The translations under genes were made by a program, and so were the position numbers. From Streptomyces sp. NRRL B-3428 (GTDB taxonomy: Bacteria > Actinomycetota > Actinomycetes > Streptomycetales > Streptomycetaceae): a stretch of DNA of 64,000 nucleotides. Under the pieces are notes generated by a model. That model was not told where the DNA came from. It made no database searches and saw only the letters and a list, made by a program, of their open reading frames with translations. Below, one piece after another: positions 46,786 to 57,800 of this stretch (the stretch's first letter is position 1; each line of letters begins with the position of its first letter). The stretch spans positions 310,001 through 374,000 of the forward strand of contig JOGW01000003.1 of the NCBI GenBank assembly GCA_000721375.1. Reading direction: 5' to 3'.

Positions 46786-49700
46786 ATGGAATACGAACTG
46801 CGGCTTCCGCTCTCCCCGGCTCAGCAGGGCGTCTGGTTCGCCCATCAGCTGGACGCGTCGGGTCAGCGCTACAACTGCGGTGAGCACATTGACATCCGCG
46901 GTGACCTGGACCCCGAGGTCCTCAGGCAGGCATGGGTCCGGCTGCGCGCCGAGGCCGAGGTGCTGCGCGTGGCGTCGGTCGGCGAGGAGGGCGGGGAACT
47001 CAAGCAGTACGTCGTCGCCGCCTCGGGCGACCTTCCGCCGCTGATCGATATGAGCGGCTTTCCCGATCCGGAGGAATCCGCTCGGGAATGGATACAGGCC
47101 GATCTGGCGACTCCGGTGGATCTGGAGAAAGGGCCGCTCTCGCACGCGGTCGTATTCCGAATCGGCCCGGCGCGACTGCTGTTCTTCTACCGCATTCACC
47201 ACGTTCTCGTGGATGCGTACGCGGTGCATCTGCTGCGCAGCCGGCTCGCCGAACTGTGCGGCACGGAGCCGGGCCCTGCGGGCTTCGAGCCGCTGCGGAC
47301 CCTGCTCGACGAGGAGGCGGACTACCGCGCCTCGGCCCAGTTCGAGGCCGACCGCCGCTACTGGACCGGCCGTTTCGCGGACCGCCCGGATCCCGTGCTG
47401 CTGCCGGCCGCTCCCCCGGCCGGCGAGCGGCCGGCCCGGCTGCGCCGCGAGGACCCGGTGCCCGCCGCCGGCCGCGCCGCCCTCGCCGAGGCCGCCCAGA
47501 GCCTCGGCACGACCTGGCAGACGCTGCTCGTCGCCGCGACCGCGGCGTACGTACGGCGGATGACCGGCCACACCGACGTGACCCTCGGCCTCCCGGTCTC
47601 CGGGCGCCGCAGCCCGCGCTCGCGGCGGGTGCCCGCGATGGCCACCGGCACGGTCGCACTGCGCTTCGACATCCCCCTGGAGGCGAGCCTCGCCGAGCTC
47701 GTGCCCGTGGTGAGCGCCGAGGTCGGGGCCGCACTGCGGCACGAGCGCTACCGGCACGAGGACCTGTGCCGCGAACTCGGCAGCACCGGACGCGAAGGCG
47801 GGCTGCTCGGCCCCCTCGTCAACTTCATGCCGTACGAGCGCACCCTGGACTTCCACGGCGCCACCGGCCGGGTCACCAACGTCGCCTCGGGACCGACCCC
47901 CGATCTGTCCGTCGCCGTCAGCGGCCGTGCCGACGGTTCGCCCGGTTCGCTGCTCTTCGACGCCAACCCCGAGCTCTACGACGCCGACGCACTGGCCCTG
48001 CACTCCGCGCGGCTGACCGCGTTCCTGGTACGGGCGGCATCCTCCCTGCGGACCCCCATCCGCGAGCTGGATCTGCTGGCCCCGTACGAGCGCGCGGTCC
48101 TGCTGCCCGAGGCGGCGCCCGCCGCGACGGACGGCGCCGCGGTGCCCGCCCTCGTGGCCGAGCGCCCCGCCGGGGCCCCGGCGGTCGAGGCCGGCGGACT
48201 CACCTTGACGTACGGCGAACTCAACGCACGTGCCGACGCGTTGGCCGCATCGCTGCGCGCCGAGGGCGCCGGTCCCGGCACCAACGTCGCGCTCCTGATG
48301 CCGCGCACCGTCGACCTCGTCGTCGCGATGCTCGCGTGCCTGCGCGTCGGCGCCGCGTACGTACCGATCGACCCGGGCTATCCGCAGGAGCGCATCGACC
48401 ATCTCCTGGCGGACGCCGCACCGGTGTGCGTCCTCACGGAAGCGGGCGAACCGGCCGGGGCGAGCGCCGAGTTCACCGCCGTCGACCCTGATACGGCCGC
48501 GTACGTCATCTACACCTCGGGCTCGACCGGCCTGCCCAAGGGCGTGGTCGTGCCGCACGGCGCGCTCGCCAACCTCGCCCTCGACCACGCCGAACGCTTC
48601 GGCCTCGGTCCGGGCAGCCGGGTGCTCCAGTACCTCTCACCCGGGTTCGACGCGGCGGGCGGCGACATCTGGCCCGCACTGATCTCCGGCGCGACGCTGG
48701 TGCTCGCGCCGGACACCTCGGCGCTCGCCCCGGACGACCTCGCGGTGCTGCTGCGCGACGCGCGCATCACGCATCTCGCGCTGCCGCCCGCCGTCCTGGC
48801 GGGACTGCCCGCGCTCGAACTGCCCGACCTGGACGTCCTGATCGTCGGCGGTGAGGCCGTCGACGAGGCGCTCGTCGCCCGCTGGGCGCGCGGCCGGCGC
48901 ATGTTCAACATGTACGGGCCCACCGAGACGACCGTCGCGGCCACCGGCAGCGATCCGCTGGGCGCCGCGGGCCGGCCGCCGATCGGCCGGCCGGTCTCGG
49001 GCGCACGGGTGTACGTGCTCGACGAGCAGCTGTCGCCCGTTCCCACCGGCTGCCCCGGCGAGCTCTACATAGCCGGCGCCGGCGTGGCCCGCGGCTACCA
49101 CAACCGCCCCGGCCTCACCGCGGAAAGGTTCCTGCCCTGCCCCTTCGGCCCGGCCGGCGACCGTATGTACCGCACCGGTGACCTCGTCCGGTGGCGTACC
49201 GACGGACAGCTGGAATATCTGGGGCGCGGAGACGGCCAGTTCAAGCTGCGCGGGCTGCGGATCGAGGCCGGCGAGGTCGAGGCCGTCCTGAGCAGGCACC
49301 CGGGTGTGCGCGCGGCCGCCGTGGCCGTACGCGAGGACCGGCCGGGCAACCGGCGTCTGGTCGGCTATCTCACCTCGTCCGGCGGGCAGTTGGACCCCGC
49401 CGAGGTGAAGGAGCTCGCCCGGCGCGCGCTGCCCGAGGCGATGGTGCCCGCGGCGTTCGTCGTCCTCGACGAGTTCCCGCTGACCCCGCACGGCAAGGTC
49501 GACCACCGCGCGTTGCCCGCACCGCCCGAGGAGCACGAGTGGCACGAGGAGCCGGATCTGCCCGGTTCTCCCCTGGAGCAGACGCTCTGTGCGCTCTTCG
49601 CGGACGTCCTCGGCCTCGAACAAGTCGGTACGCAGGTCTCGTTCTTCGACCGCGGGGGCGACAGCATCATGGCGCTGCAGTTGGTCAGCCGCGCCCGTAA

Positions 49701-52700
49701 GGCAGGTATCGAGTTCACCTCGCGCGAGGTGTTCCTGCACCCGACCGTGGCCGCCCTTGCCGAGGTCGCGCGGGAGCTGCCCGAGGACACCGCCGCCGAG
49801 CCCGCGGGCGCCGGCATAGGTGAGCTGCCGCTGACGCCGATCGTGGCGTGGCTGGCCGAACAGGGCGCACCGCACTCCCGGTTCAGCCAGTCGGTGCTGC
49901 TGCGCACACCGGCCGGCACCACGTACGAGGAGCTGTCGGCCGGGCTGCGGACGCTCATCGACCACCACGACGCGCTGCGGCTTCGACTGCACGAAGGCCG
50001 GCGCGAACACGAAGACCGGCACGAACCCGAAGGCCGGCTGCACGAGGCCCCGCTGCACGAGGCCCCGCAGCACGAGGGCCCGCAGCACGAGGGCTGGCGG
50101 CTCGAAGTCGCCCCGCCCGGCACGGTCGCCCCCGAGCTGTCCGTCGCCGACCCGGGTCAGAGCCCCTCGTCGGAGCACCGCGACGCGGCCAGGGACCGGC
50201 TCGACCCGGAGCGCGGGATCCTGCACCAGGCCGTCTGGTTCCCGGGCTCGTCCGGCGAGCCGGGACAGCTCGAAGTGACCGTGCACCACCTGGCGGTCGA
50301 CGGCGTCTCCTGGCGGATCCTCATCCAGGACCTGGCCTCGGCGATGACCGGCGAGGAACTGCCCGCCGTGGGCACCTCGTTGCGCACCTGGGCCACCCGA
50401 CTGGTCCGGTCGGCCGCGGAGCGCACGGCCGAACTCCCGCTGTGGGAGCGGATCGCCGCGACCGAGGACCCGCGGGCCGGAGCCCGCGATCTCGACCGCG
50501 CGACCGATCTGTTCGCCGCCGCCCGCAGCTTCGACCTGACGCTCTCGACCGGCACCACCCGCGCGCTGCTCACCGACGTGCCCGCCGCCTTCCGCGCGGG
50601 CGTCGCCGAGGTGCTGCTCACCGGGCTCGCCCTGGCCTACCGGCGCTGGCGCGGTGCGGACGGCGCGGTGCTCTGCGACCTCGAAGGCCACGGCCGCGAG
50701 GACCTGTTCGACGGCGTTCGCCTCGACCGTACGGTGGGCTGGTTCACCAGCATGTACCCCGCACGTCTCGACCCCGGCGAGGTCTCCTGGCCGGAGGTCG
50801 GCTCGGCGGGACCGGCTCTGGGTGACGCGCTCAAGCGGGTCAAGGAGCAGTTGCGCGCGCTGCCCGACCACGGCGTCGGCTACGGTCTGCTGCGCCATCT
50901 CGACCAGCCCGCACGGGACCGCCTCGCCGCCTTCCCCGCGCCGCGGATCGGCTTCAACTACCTGGGTCGCTTCACTTCGGGCCAGGACGCCGACTGGGGT
51001 CTGGCCGAAGGGGGTTTCCACGCGGACGCCGACCCGGCGATGCCGCTGGCCCATGAGCTGGAGCTGGTCGCGGCCACCTTCGACGGCCCGTCGGGGCCCG
51101 AGCTGACCGTCACCGTGCACTGGCCGGAGAGCCTCTTCGACGAGGACCGCATCGCCGAACTGACCGTCCTGCTACGGGAGTCGCTCGAAGCCCTGGCCGA
51201 GCACGGCACCGGCGCCGACGCCGGCGGGCTCACCCCGTCCGACGTACCGCTGGTCGAGCTCGACCAGACGGATATCGACGAACTGGCCGAGGAGTACGGG
51301 CCGCTCACCGATCTGCTGCCGCTCTCACCGCTGCAGGAAGGGTTCCTCTTCCACAGCATGCGCACCGAGCGGACCCTCGACGTGTACGCCGCCCAGCTGA
51401 GCGTCGACCTGGACGGACCCCTCGATCCCGCCCGGATGCGGGCCGCCGCCGAGGCCTGCCTCGACCGGCACACCAATCTGCGGGCCGCCTTCTACTTCGG
51501 CGACCTCGACGAGCCGGTCCAGGTCCTGCCCGAGCAGGTCGCCCTGCCCTGGCAGGAGACCGACCTGTCCACCCTGCCGGCCGCGGACGCGGACGCGCAG
51601 GCCCGGCTGCTCGCGGCAGCGGACCGCAAGGCCCGCTTCGACCTGGAGCGGCCACCGCTGCTGCGCATGCGTCTTGTCCGGCTCGGCGAGGAGCGGTTCC
51701 GTCTGGTGCTGACCGTCCACCACATCGTGTGGGACGGCTGGTCCACCTCGGTCCTGGTACAGGAGCTCTTCTCCCTTTACGCGGGTGCGCAGTTGCCCGC
51801 CGTGACTCCCTACGGCCGGTACGCGGGCTGGCTGGCCGGACGGGACCGCGACGCGGCCGTGGCGGCCTGGGGCGAGAACCTGGCCGGCCTCGCGGGACCG
51901 ACCCTGGTCGGCACGGCGGGCACCTCCGAGGTGGCGCACGAGCTGGTCGTGCGCGAACTTGACGAGGCCACCACCAAGGCGCTGACGGCACACACCGCCG
52001 CGTACGGGCTGACGCTGAACACCGTCGTACAGGGTGCCTGGGGCGTGGTGCTCGGCGAGCTCACCGGCAGCCAGGACGTGGTCTTCGGCTCCTCGGTGTC
52101 CGGCCGGCCGCCGGAACTGCCCGGTGTCGAGGGCATGGTGGGGCTCTTCACGAACACCATTCCGGTGCGGGTACGGCTCTCGCCCGGCGAACCGTTCCCC
52201 GCGGCCCTGCAGCGGCTGCAGCGGGAGCAGGCGGCGCTGCAGCCGCACGACCACCTCGGCCTGGCCGAGATCCAGCGGGCGGCGGGACTGCGCACGCTCT
52301 TCGACACGACGACGCTCTTCGTGAACTACCCGATGGATCCCGCCGCCTGGGAGGCGGCTCTCGGCGGGCAGTTGAGGATGCGCGCGTTCGAAGCGGCGGA
52401 CGACACCCACTTCCCGCTGCGGCTCGCGGCTGTCCCGGGAACCCGGCTCTCGCTGCGGCTTGGTCACCGGCCCGACGTCTTCGGCCGGGAAGCGGCCGAA
52501 GGTCTGGCCGCCCGGTGCGCGCAGGTGCTCGCGGCGTTCGCGGCCGGCGCCGAGCCTCTGGACCTCGCGCCGGACGGCCGTCCGCCCGCCACCGGCTCGA
52601 ATCAGCCCGCCCCGCAGGGCCCTTCCCCCGCCCTTGCCCCCGATCAGTCCGCCCCAGCGCCGGCTCGGTCCGCCCCAGCCCCCGCTCTGTCCGAACTCGC

Positions 52701-52704
52701 CTAA
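46786..52704 (+). CDS. NRPS-C: C-A-T-E-C, split module
   Basis: 1972 aa. The C domain (~1-430) opens [16 protein letters not shown] with GEHIDIRG as in EntF-type condensation domains, and its motif is HHVLVDA. A code D-A-G-A-I-G-M-V-A-K has no clear match; small residues at 239 and 278 leave a wide pocket that could take an aromatic side chain. T Ser960 is in FFDRGGDSI. The epimerase (~1020-1440) has HHLAVDG (1167-1173). The C-terminal C domain (~1480-1930) has [15 protein letters not shown] and HHIVWDG (1645-1651), typical of a domain taking a D-residue donor. The next A domain is on NRPS-D. A Pro/Ala tail of ~40 residues may be a docking linker. No clear ribosome site. Confidence 0.94.
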   Translation: MEYELRLPLSPAQQGVWFAHQLDASGQRYNCGEHIDIRGDLDPEVLRQAWVRLRAEAEVLRVASVGEEGGELKQYVVAASGDLPPLIDMSGFPDPEESAREWIQADLATPVDLEKGPLSHAVVFRIGPARLLFFYRIHHVLVDAYAVHLLRSRLAELCGTEPGPAGFEPLRTLLDEEADYRASAQFEADRRYWTGRFADRPDPVLLPAAPPAGERPARLRREDPVPAAGRAALAEAAQSLGTTWQTLLVAATAAYVRRMTGHTDVTLGLPVSGRRSPRSRRVPAMATGTVALRFDIPLEASLAELVPVVSAEVGAALRHERYRHEDLCRELGSTGREGGLLGPLVNFMPYERTLDFHGATGRVTNVASGPTPDLSVAVSGRADGSPGSLLFDANPELYDADALALHSARLTAFLVRAASSLRTPIRELDLLAPYERAVLLPEAAPAATDGAAVPALVAERPAGAPAVEAGGLTLTYGELNARADALAASLRAEGAGPGTNVALLMPRTVDLVVAMLACLRVGAAYVPIDPGYPQERIDHLLADAAPVCVLTEAGEPAGASAEFTAVDPDTAAYVIYTSGSTGLPKGVVVPHGALANLALDHAERFGLGPGSRVLQYLSPGFDAAGGDIWPALISGATLVLAPDTSALAPDDLAVLLRDARITHLALPPAVLAGLPALELPDLDVLIVGGEAVDEALVARWARGRRMFNMYGPTETTVAATGSDPLGAAGRPPIGRPVSGARVYVLDEQLSPVPTGCPGELYIAGAGVARGYHNRPGLTAERFLPCPFGPAGDRMYRTGDLVRWRTDGQLEYLGRGDGQFKLRGLRIEAGEVEAVLSRHPGVRAAAVAVREDRPGNRRLVGYLTSSGGQLDPAEVKELARRALPEAMVPAAFVVLDEFPLTPHGKVDHRALPAPPEEHEWHEEPDLPGSPLEQTLCALFADVLGLEQVGTQVSFFDRGGDSIMALQLVSRARKAGIEFTSREVFLHPTVAALAEVARELPEDTAAEPAGAGIGELPLTPIVAWLAEQGAPHSRFSQSVLLRTPAGTTYEELSAGLRTLIDHHDALRLRLHEGRREHEDRHEPEGRLHEAPLHEAPQHEGPQHEGWRLEVAPPGTVAPELSVADPGQSPSSEHRDAARDRLDPERGILHQAVWFPGSSGEPGQLEVTVHHLAVDGVSWRILIQDLASAMTGEELPAVGTSLRTWATRLVRSAAERTAELPLWERIAATEDPRAGARDLDRATDLFAAARSFDLTLSTGTTRALLTDVPAAFRAGVAEVLLTGLALAYRRWRGADGAVLCDLEGHGREDLFDGVRLDRTVGWFTSMYPARLDPGEVSWPEVGSAGPALGDALKRVKEQLRALPDHGVGYGLLRHLDQPARDRLAAFPAPRIGFNYLGRFTSGQDADWGLAEGGFHADADPAMPLAHELELVAATFDGPSGPELTVTVHWPESLFDEDRIAELTVLLRESLEALAEHGTGADAGGLTPSDVPLVELDQTDIDELAEEYGPLTDLLPLSPLQEGFLFHSMRTERTLDVYAAQLSVDLDGPLDPARMRAAAEACLDRHTNLRAAFYFGDLDEPVQVLPEQVALPWQETDLSTLPAADADAQARLLAAADRKARFDLERPPLLRMRLVRLGEERFRLVLTVHHIVWDGWSTSVLVQELFSLYAGAQLPAVTPYGRYAGWLAGRDRDAAVAAWGENLAGLAGPTLVGTAGTSEVAHELVVRELDEATTKALTAHTAAYGLTLNTVVQGAWGVVLGELTGSQDVVFGSSVSGRPPELPGVEGMVGLFTNTIPVRVRLSPGEPFPAALQRLQREQAALQPHDHLGLAEIQRAAGLRTLFDTTTLFVNYPMDPAAWEAALGGQLRMRAFEAADDTHFPLRLAAVPGTRLSLRLGHRPDVFGREAAEGLAARCAQVLAAFAAGAEPLDLAPDGRPPATGSNQPAPQGPSPALAPDQSAPAPARSAPAPALSELA
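50038..50097. repeat. 15-bp tandem repeat inside the NRPS-C epimerase domain
   Basis: Four in-frame 15-bp units (ctgcacgaggccccg twice, then cagcacgagggcccg and cagcacgagggctgg) encode [20 protein letters not shown], extending a His/Glu-rich stretch that begins near 49987. The insert lies in an early loop, about 110 residues before HHLAVDG. Confidence 0.9.
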
Positions 52705-52716
52705 GGAAGGCACACC

Positions 52717-53676
52717 ATGACCGAGGACCACATATTCACCCTCTCCCAGGCGGAGAGGGAGCAGACCGGGGCGGTCGCCGCGGCACTCGCCGAGGTCGAG
52801 CCCGGGCTCGTGGACGACCGGGCCTGGCTCGACGCCTGCCGGGGCATGTCCGAGCAGCTTCCTGAGCGGTTGCGCCGCAGGCTGCGCGAGTTCCGGCACG
52901 ACCCGCAGTTGGACGGCATGCTCCTGGTACGCAACCTGCCGCGGGCCGCCTCCCTCGCCCCCACCCCGACCGTCACCGGTTCGGTGGAGCGCAAGGCCAC
53001 CCCGGCCGCCGGCACCACGGCCCTGGTCTCCATGCAGATCGGCGAGGTCATCGCGTACCGCGACGAGAAGAGCGGCGCCCTGGTGCAGAACGTCGTGCCG
53101 GTGGCTGGCCGCGAGGAGCAGCAGAGCAACGCGGGCTCCGTCCCGCTCGAACTCCACGTGGAGAACGCCTTCCACCCGCACCGCCCCGACATGGTGGCGC
53201 TGTTCTGCATCCGCCCCGACCACGACGGCGGCGCCGGCCTGCGGGTCGCCTCGGTGCGGCGCGCGATCCAGATGCTGCCCGACGACATCCGCAAGGTGCT
53301 CGGCGAGGACCGGTTCCGCACCGAGGTGCCGCCGTCCTTCGGCGCCCCCGGCGGACAGGTGCCCCGCCACCCCATCCTGAGCGGCGACTTCGACGACCCC
53401 GACGTACGGGTCGACTTCCACGCCACGCACCCCGACGACGACCAGGCCGCCGAGGCCATGACCGTCCTGCGGGCCGCGCTCGACACCATCACCCGCGCCG
53501 TCCACCTGGAGCCGGGCGACCTCGCGATCGTCGACAACCGCGTGGCCCTGCACGGCAGGACCCACTTCGTCCCGCGTTACGACGGCGAGGACCGCTGGCT
53601 GCACCGGACCTTCATCCACCTCGACCACCGCCGCTCGCGGCCCATGCGTCCGGGCAACGGCCAGGTGCTGTCATGA
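52717..53676 (+). CDS. AsnO/VioC-like Fe(II)/2-oxoglutarate dioxygenase 3
   Basis: 319 aa clavaminate-synthase-like enzyme. The iron motif is LELHVENAFHPHRPDMVALFC (His-x-Glu), with the distal His in VALHGRTHFVPRYDGEDRWLHR. The helical N-terminal region and these motifs resemble free amino acid beta-hydroxylases such as AsnO (Asn) and VioC (Arg), a branch different from the two SyrP-like enzymes here. It follows NRPS-C by 12 bp with AAGGAAGG before the ATG and overlaps the asparaginase-like gene. Together with Asx-like A codes, hydroxy-Asn supply is plausible but unproven. Confidence 0.93.
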   Translation: MTEDHIFTLSQAEREQTGAVAAALAEVEPGLVDDRAWLDACRGMSEQLPERLRRRLREFRHDPQLDGMLLVRNLPRAASLAPTPTVTGSVERKATPAAGTTALVSMQIGEVIAYRDEKSGALVQNVVPVAGREEQQSNAGSVPLELHVENAFHPHRPDMVALFCIRPDHDGGAGLRVASVRRAIQMLPDDIRKVLGEDRFRTEVPPSFGAPGGQVPRHPILSGDFDDPDVRVDFHATHPDDDQAAEAMTVLRAALDTITRAVHLEPGDLAIVDNRVALHGRTHFVPRYDGEDRWLHRTFIHLDHRRSRPMRPGNGQVLS

Positions 53677-54767
53677 GCAACGTCCTGCCGGTCGGCGGCC
53701 GGGTGCTGCTGGTCGTCGCCGCGCTGCTCGCGGGCCTGCTGCCGATGCTGCCCGCCACCGCGGAGGCCGAGCCGGGAAGGCCGAAGGTGGCCGTGATCGG
53801 CACCGGCGGCACCATCACGGGGGTGGCCGAGGACCGGGCCGGGTTCGAGGAGTACGACGGCAGTTCGCTGCCGATCGCCGAGATCGTCGACGGTCTGCGC
53901 CCCGAGCTGGACGCGGTGGCCCGGGTGATCTCCGCCGAGGGCCCCGAGCAGACCGCCATGACCGACTACTACGACCTGTCCCGGCAGGTGGACCGCACCC
54001 TGCGCACGGCGGACGCCGTCGTGGTCACCGCCGGCACCAAGTCCCTGGAAGAACTGGCCTACTTCCTCGACCTCACCGTCCGCAGCCCCAAGCCCGTGGT
54101 CGTGACCGGTTCCATGCGCCCGTCCAACGTGTTCGGCGCGGACGGCCCCGCGAACCTGTACAACGCGATCCGGCTCGCGGCGAGCGAGCGCACCCGCTGC
54201 TTCGGCACGGTCGTGATGTTCAACGACGAGATCCTCGCCGCCCGCGAGGCCACCAAGACCAGCACGCTGCGCCTGGACACCTTCCAGGCCAGGGAGCAGG
54301 GAGTGCTCGGCACCGTCGACAGTGAACGGGTGCGGCTGCTGCGGGCACCGGCGCGGATACAGCACTGCGGCAAGGACAGCTGGCGCACCCCGTACGACCT
54401 GTCCGTGGTGGCGCGGGACAAGCTGCCGCGCACCGAGATCGTCGCCTCCTATCCGGATGCCGGCGGCGAGGCGATCACCGCCTTCGCCGCGGCGGGTGCC
54501 AAGGGCATCGTCGTCGCCGGCGACCCGTCGCCCGCCGAGGTCTCCGCGCTGCGCGGTGTGCTCGCCAAGGGCGTGACGGTCGTGGCCGGGGCGCGTACGG
54601 GCTCCGGAGCCGTGTACGAGTCGGGCGCCCCCGGCGTCCTGCCGGCCGAGGACCTGCTGCCGCAGAAGGCCCGGATCCTGCTGATCCTGACGCTCGCCAC
54701 CACCCGGGAGCCCGAGGACGTCGCGAAGCGGTTCGCCCGGTACGGCGTCCCGCAGTTCACGTCCTGA
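53673..54767 (+). CDS. Exported L-asparaginase homologue with Asp-to-Lys active-site change
   Basis: 364 aa. A signal peptide (~1-32, ending ATAEA) precedes a full-length type II asparaginase fold. The first-motif Thr47 (GTGGTI), GSMRP, ADGPANLYNAI and Lys195 (ATKTS) are kept. The second motif, HGTDT in E. coli AnsB, reads AGTKS: Thr122 remains, but the catalytic Asp90 equivalent is Lys123 and the His is Ala. Ordinary asparaginase activity is therefore doubtful. It overlaps dioxygenase 3 (ATGA) and precedes NRPS-D by 34 bp, so it is embedded in the operon. It may bind or process an Asn-containing product outside the cell; this is speculation. Confidence 0.9.
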   Translation: MSNVLPVGGRVLLVVAALLAGLLPMLPATAEAEPGRPKVAVIGTGGTITGVAEDRAGFEEYDGSSLPIAEIVDGLRPELDAVARVISAEGPEQTAMTDYYDLSRQVDRTLRTADAVVVTAGTKSLEELAYFLDLTVRSPKPVVVTGSMRPSNVFGADGPANLYNAIRLAASERTRCFGTVVMFNDEILAAREATKTSTLRLDTFQAREQGVLGTVDSERVRLLRAPARIQHCGKDSWRTPYDLSVVARDKLPRTEIVASYPDAGGEAITAFAAAGAKGIVVAGDPSPAEVSALRGVLAKGVTVVAGARTGSGAVYESGAPGVLPAEDLLPQKARILLILTLATTREPEDVAKRFARYGVPQFTS

Positions 54768-54801
54768 CCTGCCTGATGATCCACCCGAAGGAGAACCTGT
54801 C

Positions 54802-57800
54802 ATGACCGCCCCGACGCTCATACCCGAGCTGGTGGCCCGGCAGGTCGCGCTGACCCCGGACCGGCCGGCGGTGGCCGCGGCCGGCAGCCAGCTGACCTAT
54901 GCCGAACTGGACGCCGGAGCCGACGCTCTGGCCCGCCGCCTCATCACCCTCGGCGCGACCCCCGACCAGCCGGTGGGTGTGCTGCTGCCCCGCGGCACCG
55001 ACCTCGTGGTCGCCCTGCTCGCCGCGTGGCGTGCCGGCACCGCCTATCTGCCCCTGGACCCCGGCCATCCGCAGGCCCGCATCGCCTCGCTCGTCGAGCA
55101 GACCGGGATCGGCCTGGTCGTCACCGACTCCGCCGGGCACGACCTGGTCACGGCGGCCGGCGCCAAGCCGGTGCGCACCGACGATCCGGTCGCGGCAGGG
55201 TCGTACGACCCGGGCCCGGCAGGCTCGTACGAGCCGGTCGCCGCCGATCCGCGCGGGACCGCCTACGTCCTGCACACCTCGGGTTCGACGGGCCGCCCCA
55301 AGGGCGTGGCCGTCGACCACGCGGGCATCGCGAACCGCATCGCGTGGGCCGTCGAGGAGCTCGGACTGACCGCGGCCGACCGGGTGTTGCAGAAGACCCC
55401 GGTGACCTTCGACGCGGCCGGCTGGGAGGTCTTCGCCCCGCTGACCGTCGGCGGCACGGTGGTGCTCGCCCCGGCCGGCGCCGAGCGTGAGCCCGCGGCC
55501 CTGCTCAAGGCGGTGGCCGACGAGGGCGTCTCGGTCCTCCAGGTGGTCCCCTCCGTCCTGCGCGAACTCCTCGAGGTAGACGGCTGGGAGCGCTGCGGCG
55601 CCCTGCGCGCCCTGTGCTGCGCCGGTGAGCCGCTGCACGCCGAGCCCGTACAGAAGGCGCTCGCGCTGGCACCGGGCGAGGTGACGGTCTGGAACACGTA
55701 CGGTCCCACCGAGTGCTCCATCGACATCACCGCGCACCGCTTCGACCCCGCGCAGTCCACGGGCCCGGTGCCGATCGGGCGGCCGATCAGCGGGATGCGC
55801 GTCCTCGTACTCGACGCGAACGGTGAACTCGCCGAGGAGGGCGAGCTGTTCGCGGGCGGCCCGGGTGTGGCGCGCGGCTACCTCGGCCGCGCCGATCTGA
55901 CCGCCGAACGCTTCGTACCGGATCCGTACGGTCCCGCCGGTGAGCGGCTCTACCGCACCGGCGACCGGGTGCGGGTGCGGGCGGACGGCTCCCTCGACTA
56001 CCTCGGGCGCATCGACCGCCAGGTGAAGATCAACGGCGTACGGATGGAGCCCGGCGAGATCGAGTACGCGCTGGAGAGCCACCCGGCGATCGAGGGCGCC
56101 GCGGTCGTCGCGGTCGAGACCCCGGCCGGCGGGCCCGCGCTCGCCGCCTACGTACGGGCCCGCGAAGTACCCGACGGACTGCGGGAGTTCCTCGCCGCGC
56201 GACTGCCGGCCACCCACGTGCCCTCGGTCCTCGTCGCGGTGGAGCGTTTCCCCACCACCTCCAACGGCAAGCTGGACTACGCGGCACTTCCGGCGCCCGC
56301 GTTCGCCGGCCGGCCGGTACACGTGTCCTCGGGGTCCGAGGAGACGGTGGCCGAGGTCTGGCGCAAGCTGTTCAAGACCGAGGAGATCGCCTCCGACGCG
56401 GACTTCTACCAACTCGGCGGCACCTCACTGCAGTTCACCCGCCTGGTCAACCGGCTGCGCAAGGCGACCGGCCGCGACCTGGCGCTCGCTGACCTCCTGA
56501 ACGCCACGACCATCGCGGACCAGGCACGGCTGCTCGACGGCTCCTCGGACCCGGCGGCCGACGAGGAGGCCGAGGACGGCCCGAAGCCGCTCCCCCGCAC
56601 CGGCCCGCTCCCGCTCTCCTTCGGCCAGCGCCGCCTCTGGGTCGTCGACCGGATGCACCCGCGCAGCCGTGAGTGGGTCTCCGCGCTGTTCCTGCCGGTG
56701 CCGCAGGGCACGGGCCCGGAGCAGATCGGCGCCGCGCTCGATCGCCTCGTGGCGCGCCACGAGGCGCTGCGGACCGCGTTCGTCGTCCAGGACGGCGAGC
56801 CGATGCAGCTCATCCAGGCGCAGGGTTCGCTGGAGCTGACCACCGTCGACGTGGCGGGACACAAGCTGCCCGCCGTGCTCGACCGTGAGCTCGACCGGGG
56901 CTTCGACCTGGCCGGCGGCCCGCTGGCCCGGGCGCTCCTTGCCCGTGATCCCGCGCCCGGCGGCCGTCAGGTCCTGATGCTGTCGGTGCACCACATCATC
57001 TGCGACGGCTGGTCCTCCTCCGTACTGGAGCGCGAGTTCGCGGAGATCCTCGATGCGATACGGAGCGGTCGCTCGCCCCGACTGCCGCCTCTTCCCGTCC
57101 AGTACGCGGACTTCGCCTCCTGGCAGCGCGAGCGCATCACCCCCGAGGCCATGGAGCAGGAGCTCGCCCACTGGCGGGAGACCCTCTCCGGTGCGGCGGC
57201 CCTTGAACTGAGGGCCGACCACCCGCGTCCCCGGGTGCGCGACGCCAAGGGCGCGATGGTGCCGATCGAGCTGTCGCCGCAGGTCACCGAGGCGCTCACC
57301 GAGATCGGCCGGCGCTCGGGGGCCACCCCGTTCATGACGCTGCTCACCGGGTTCGCCACGCTGCTCGCCCGGCAGACCGGGCAGTGGGACGTGGTGCTCG
57401 GCACCCCGGTGGCGGGCCGCGAGCGGCCCGAGACCGAGGGCGTCGTCGGGTTCTTCCTCAACAGCCTGGTGCTGCGGCTCGCTCTCGACGGCGGGATGTC
57501 CTTCACCTCGGCGGTCGAGCAGGTACGCGATGTGTGCCGTGACGCCTTCGCCCACCAGGACCTGCCCTTCGAGCAGCTGGTCGCGGACCTGGCACCGGAG
57601 CGTGACTCCTCGCGCACCCCGCTCTACCAGGTGGCCTTCGACTTGCACGACGAGGAGCTCACCGGATCGGCCTCCGACAGCGCGGACTTCGCCACGCTGA
57701 TCGAGGTCTCACGGATCGCCAAGACCGACCTCACGCTCTATCTGCGCCGCCGCCCCGACGGCGGGATGTCGGGCGGTCTCGAGTACGCGACCGCGCTCTT

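Noticed and set aside
53673..54767. Routine periplasmic asparaginase unrelated to the cluster
   Set aside because: It overlaps the upstream dioxygenase gene and lacks the catalytic Asp. Both facts argue for a cluster role, so it was kept as a finding rather than dismissed.
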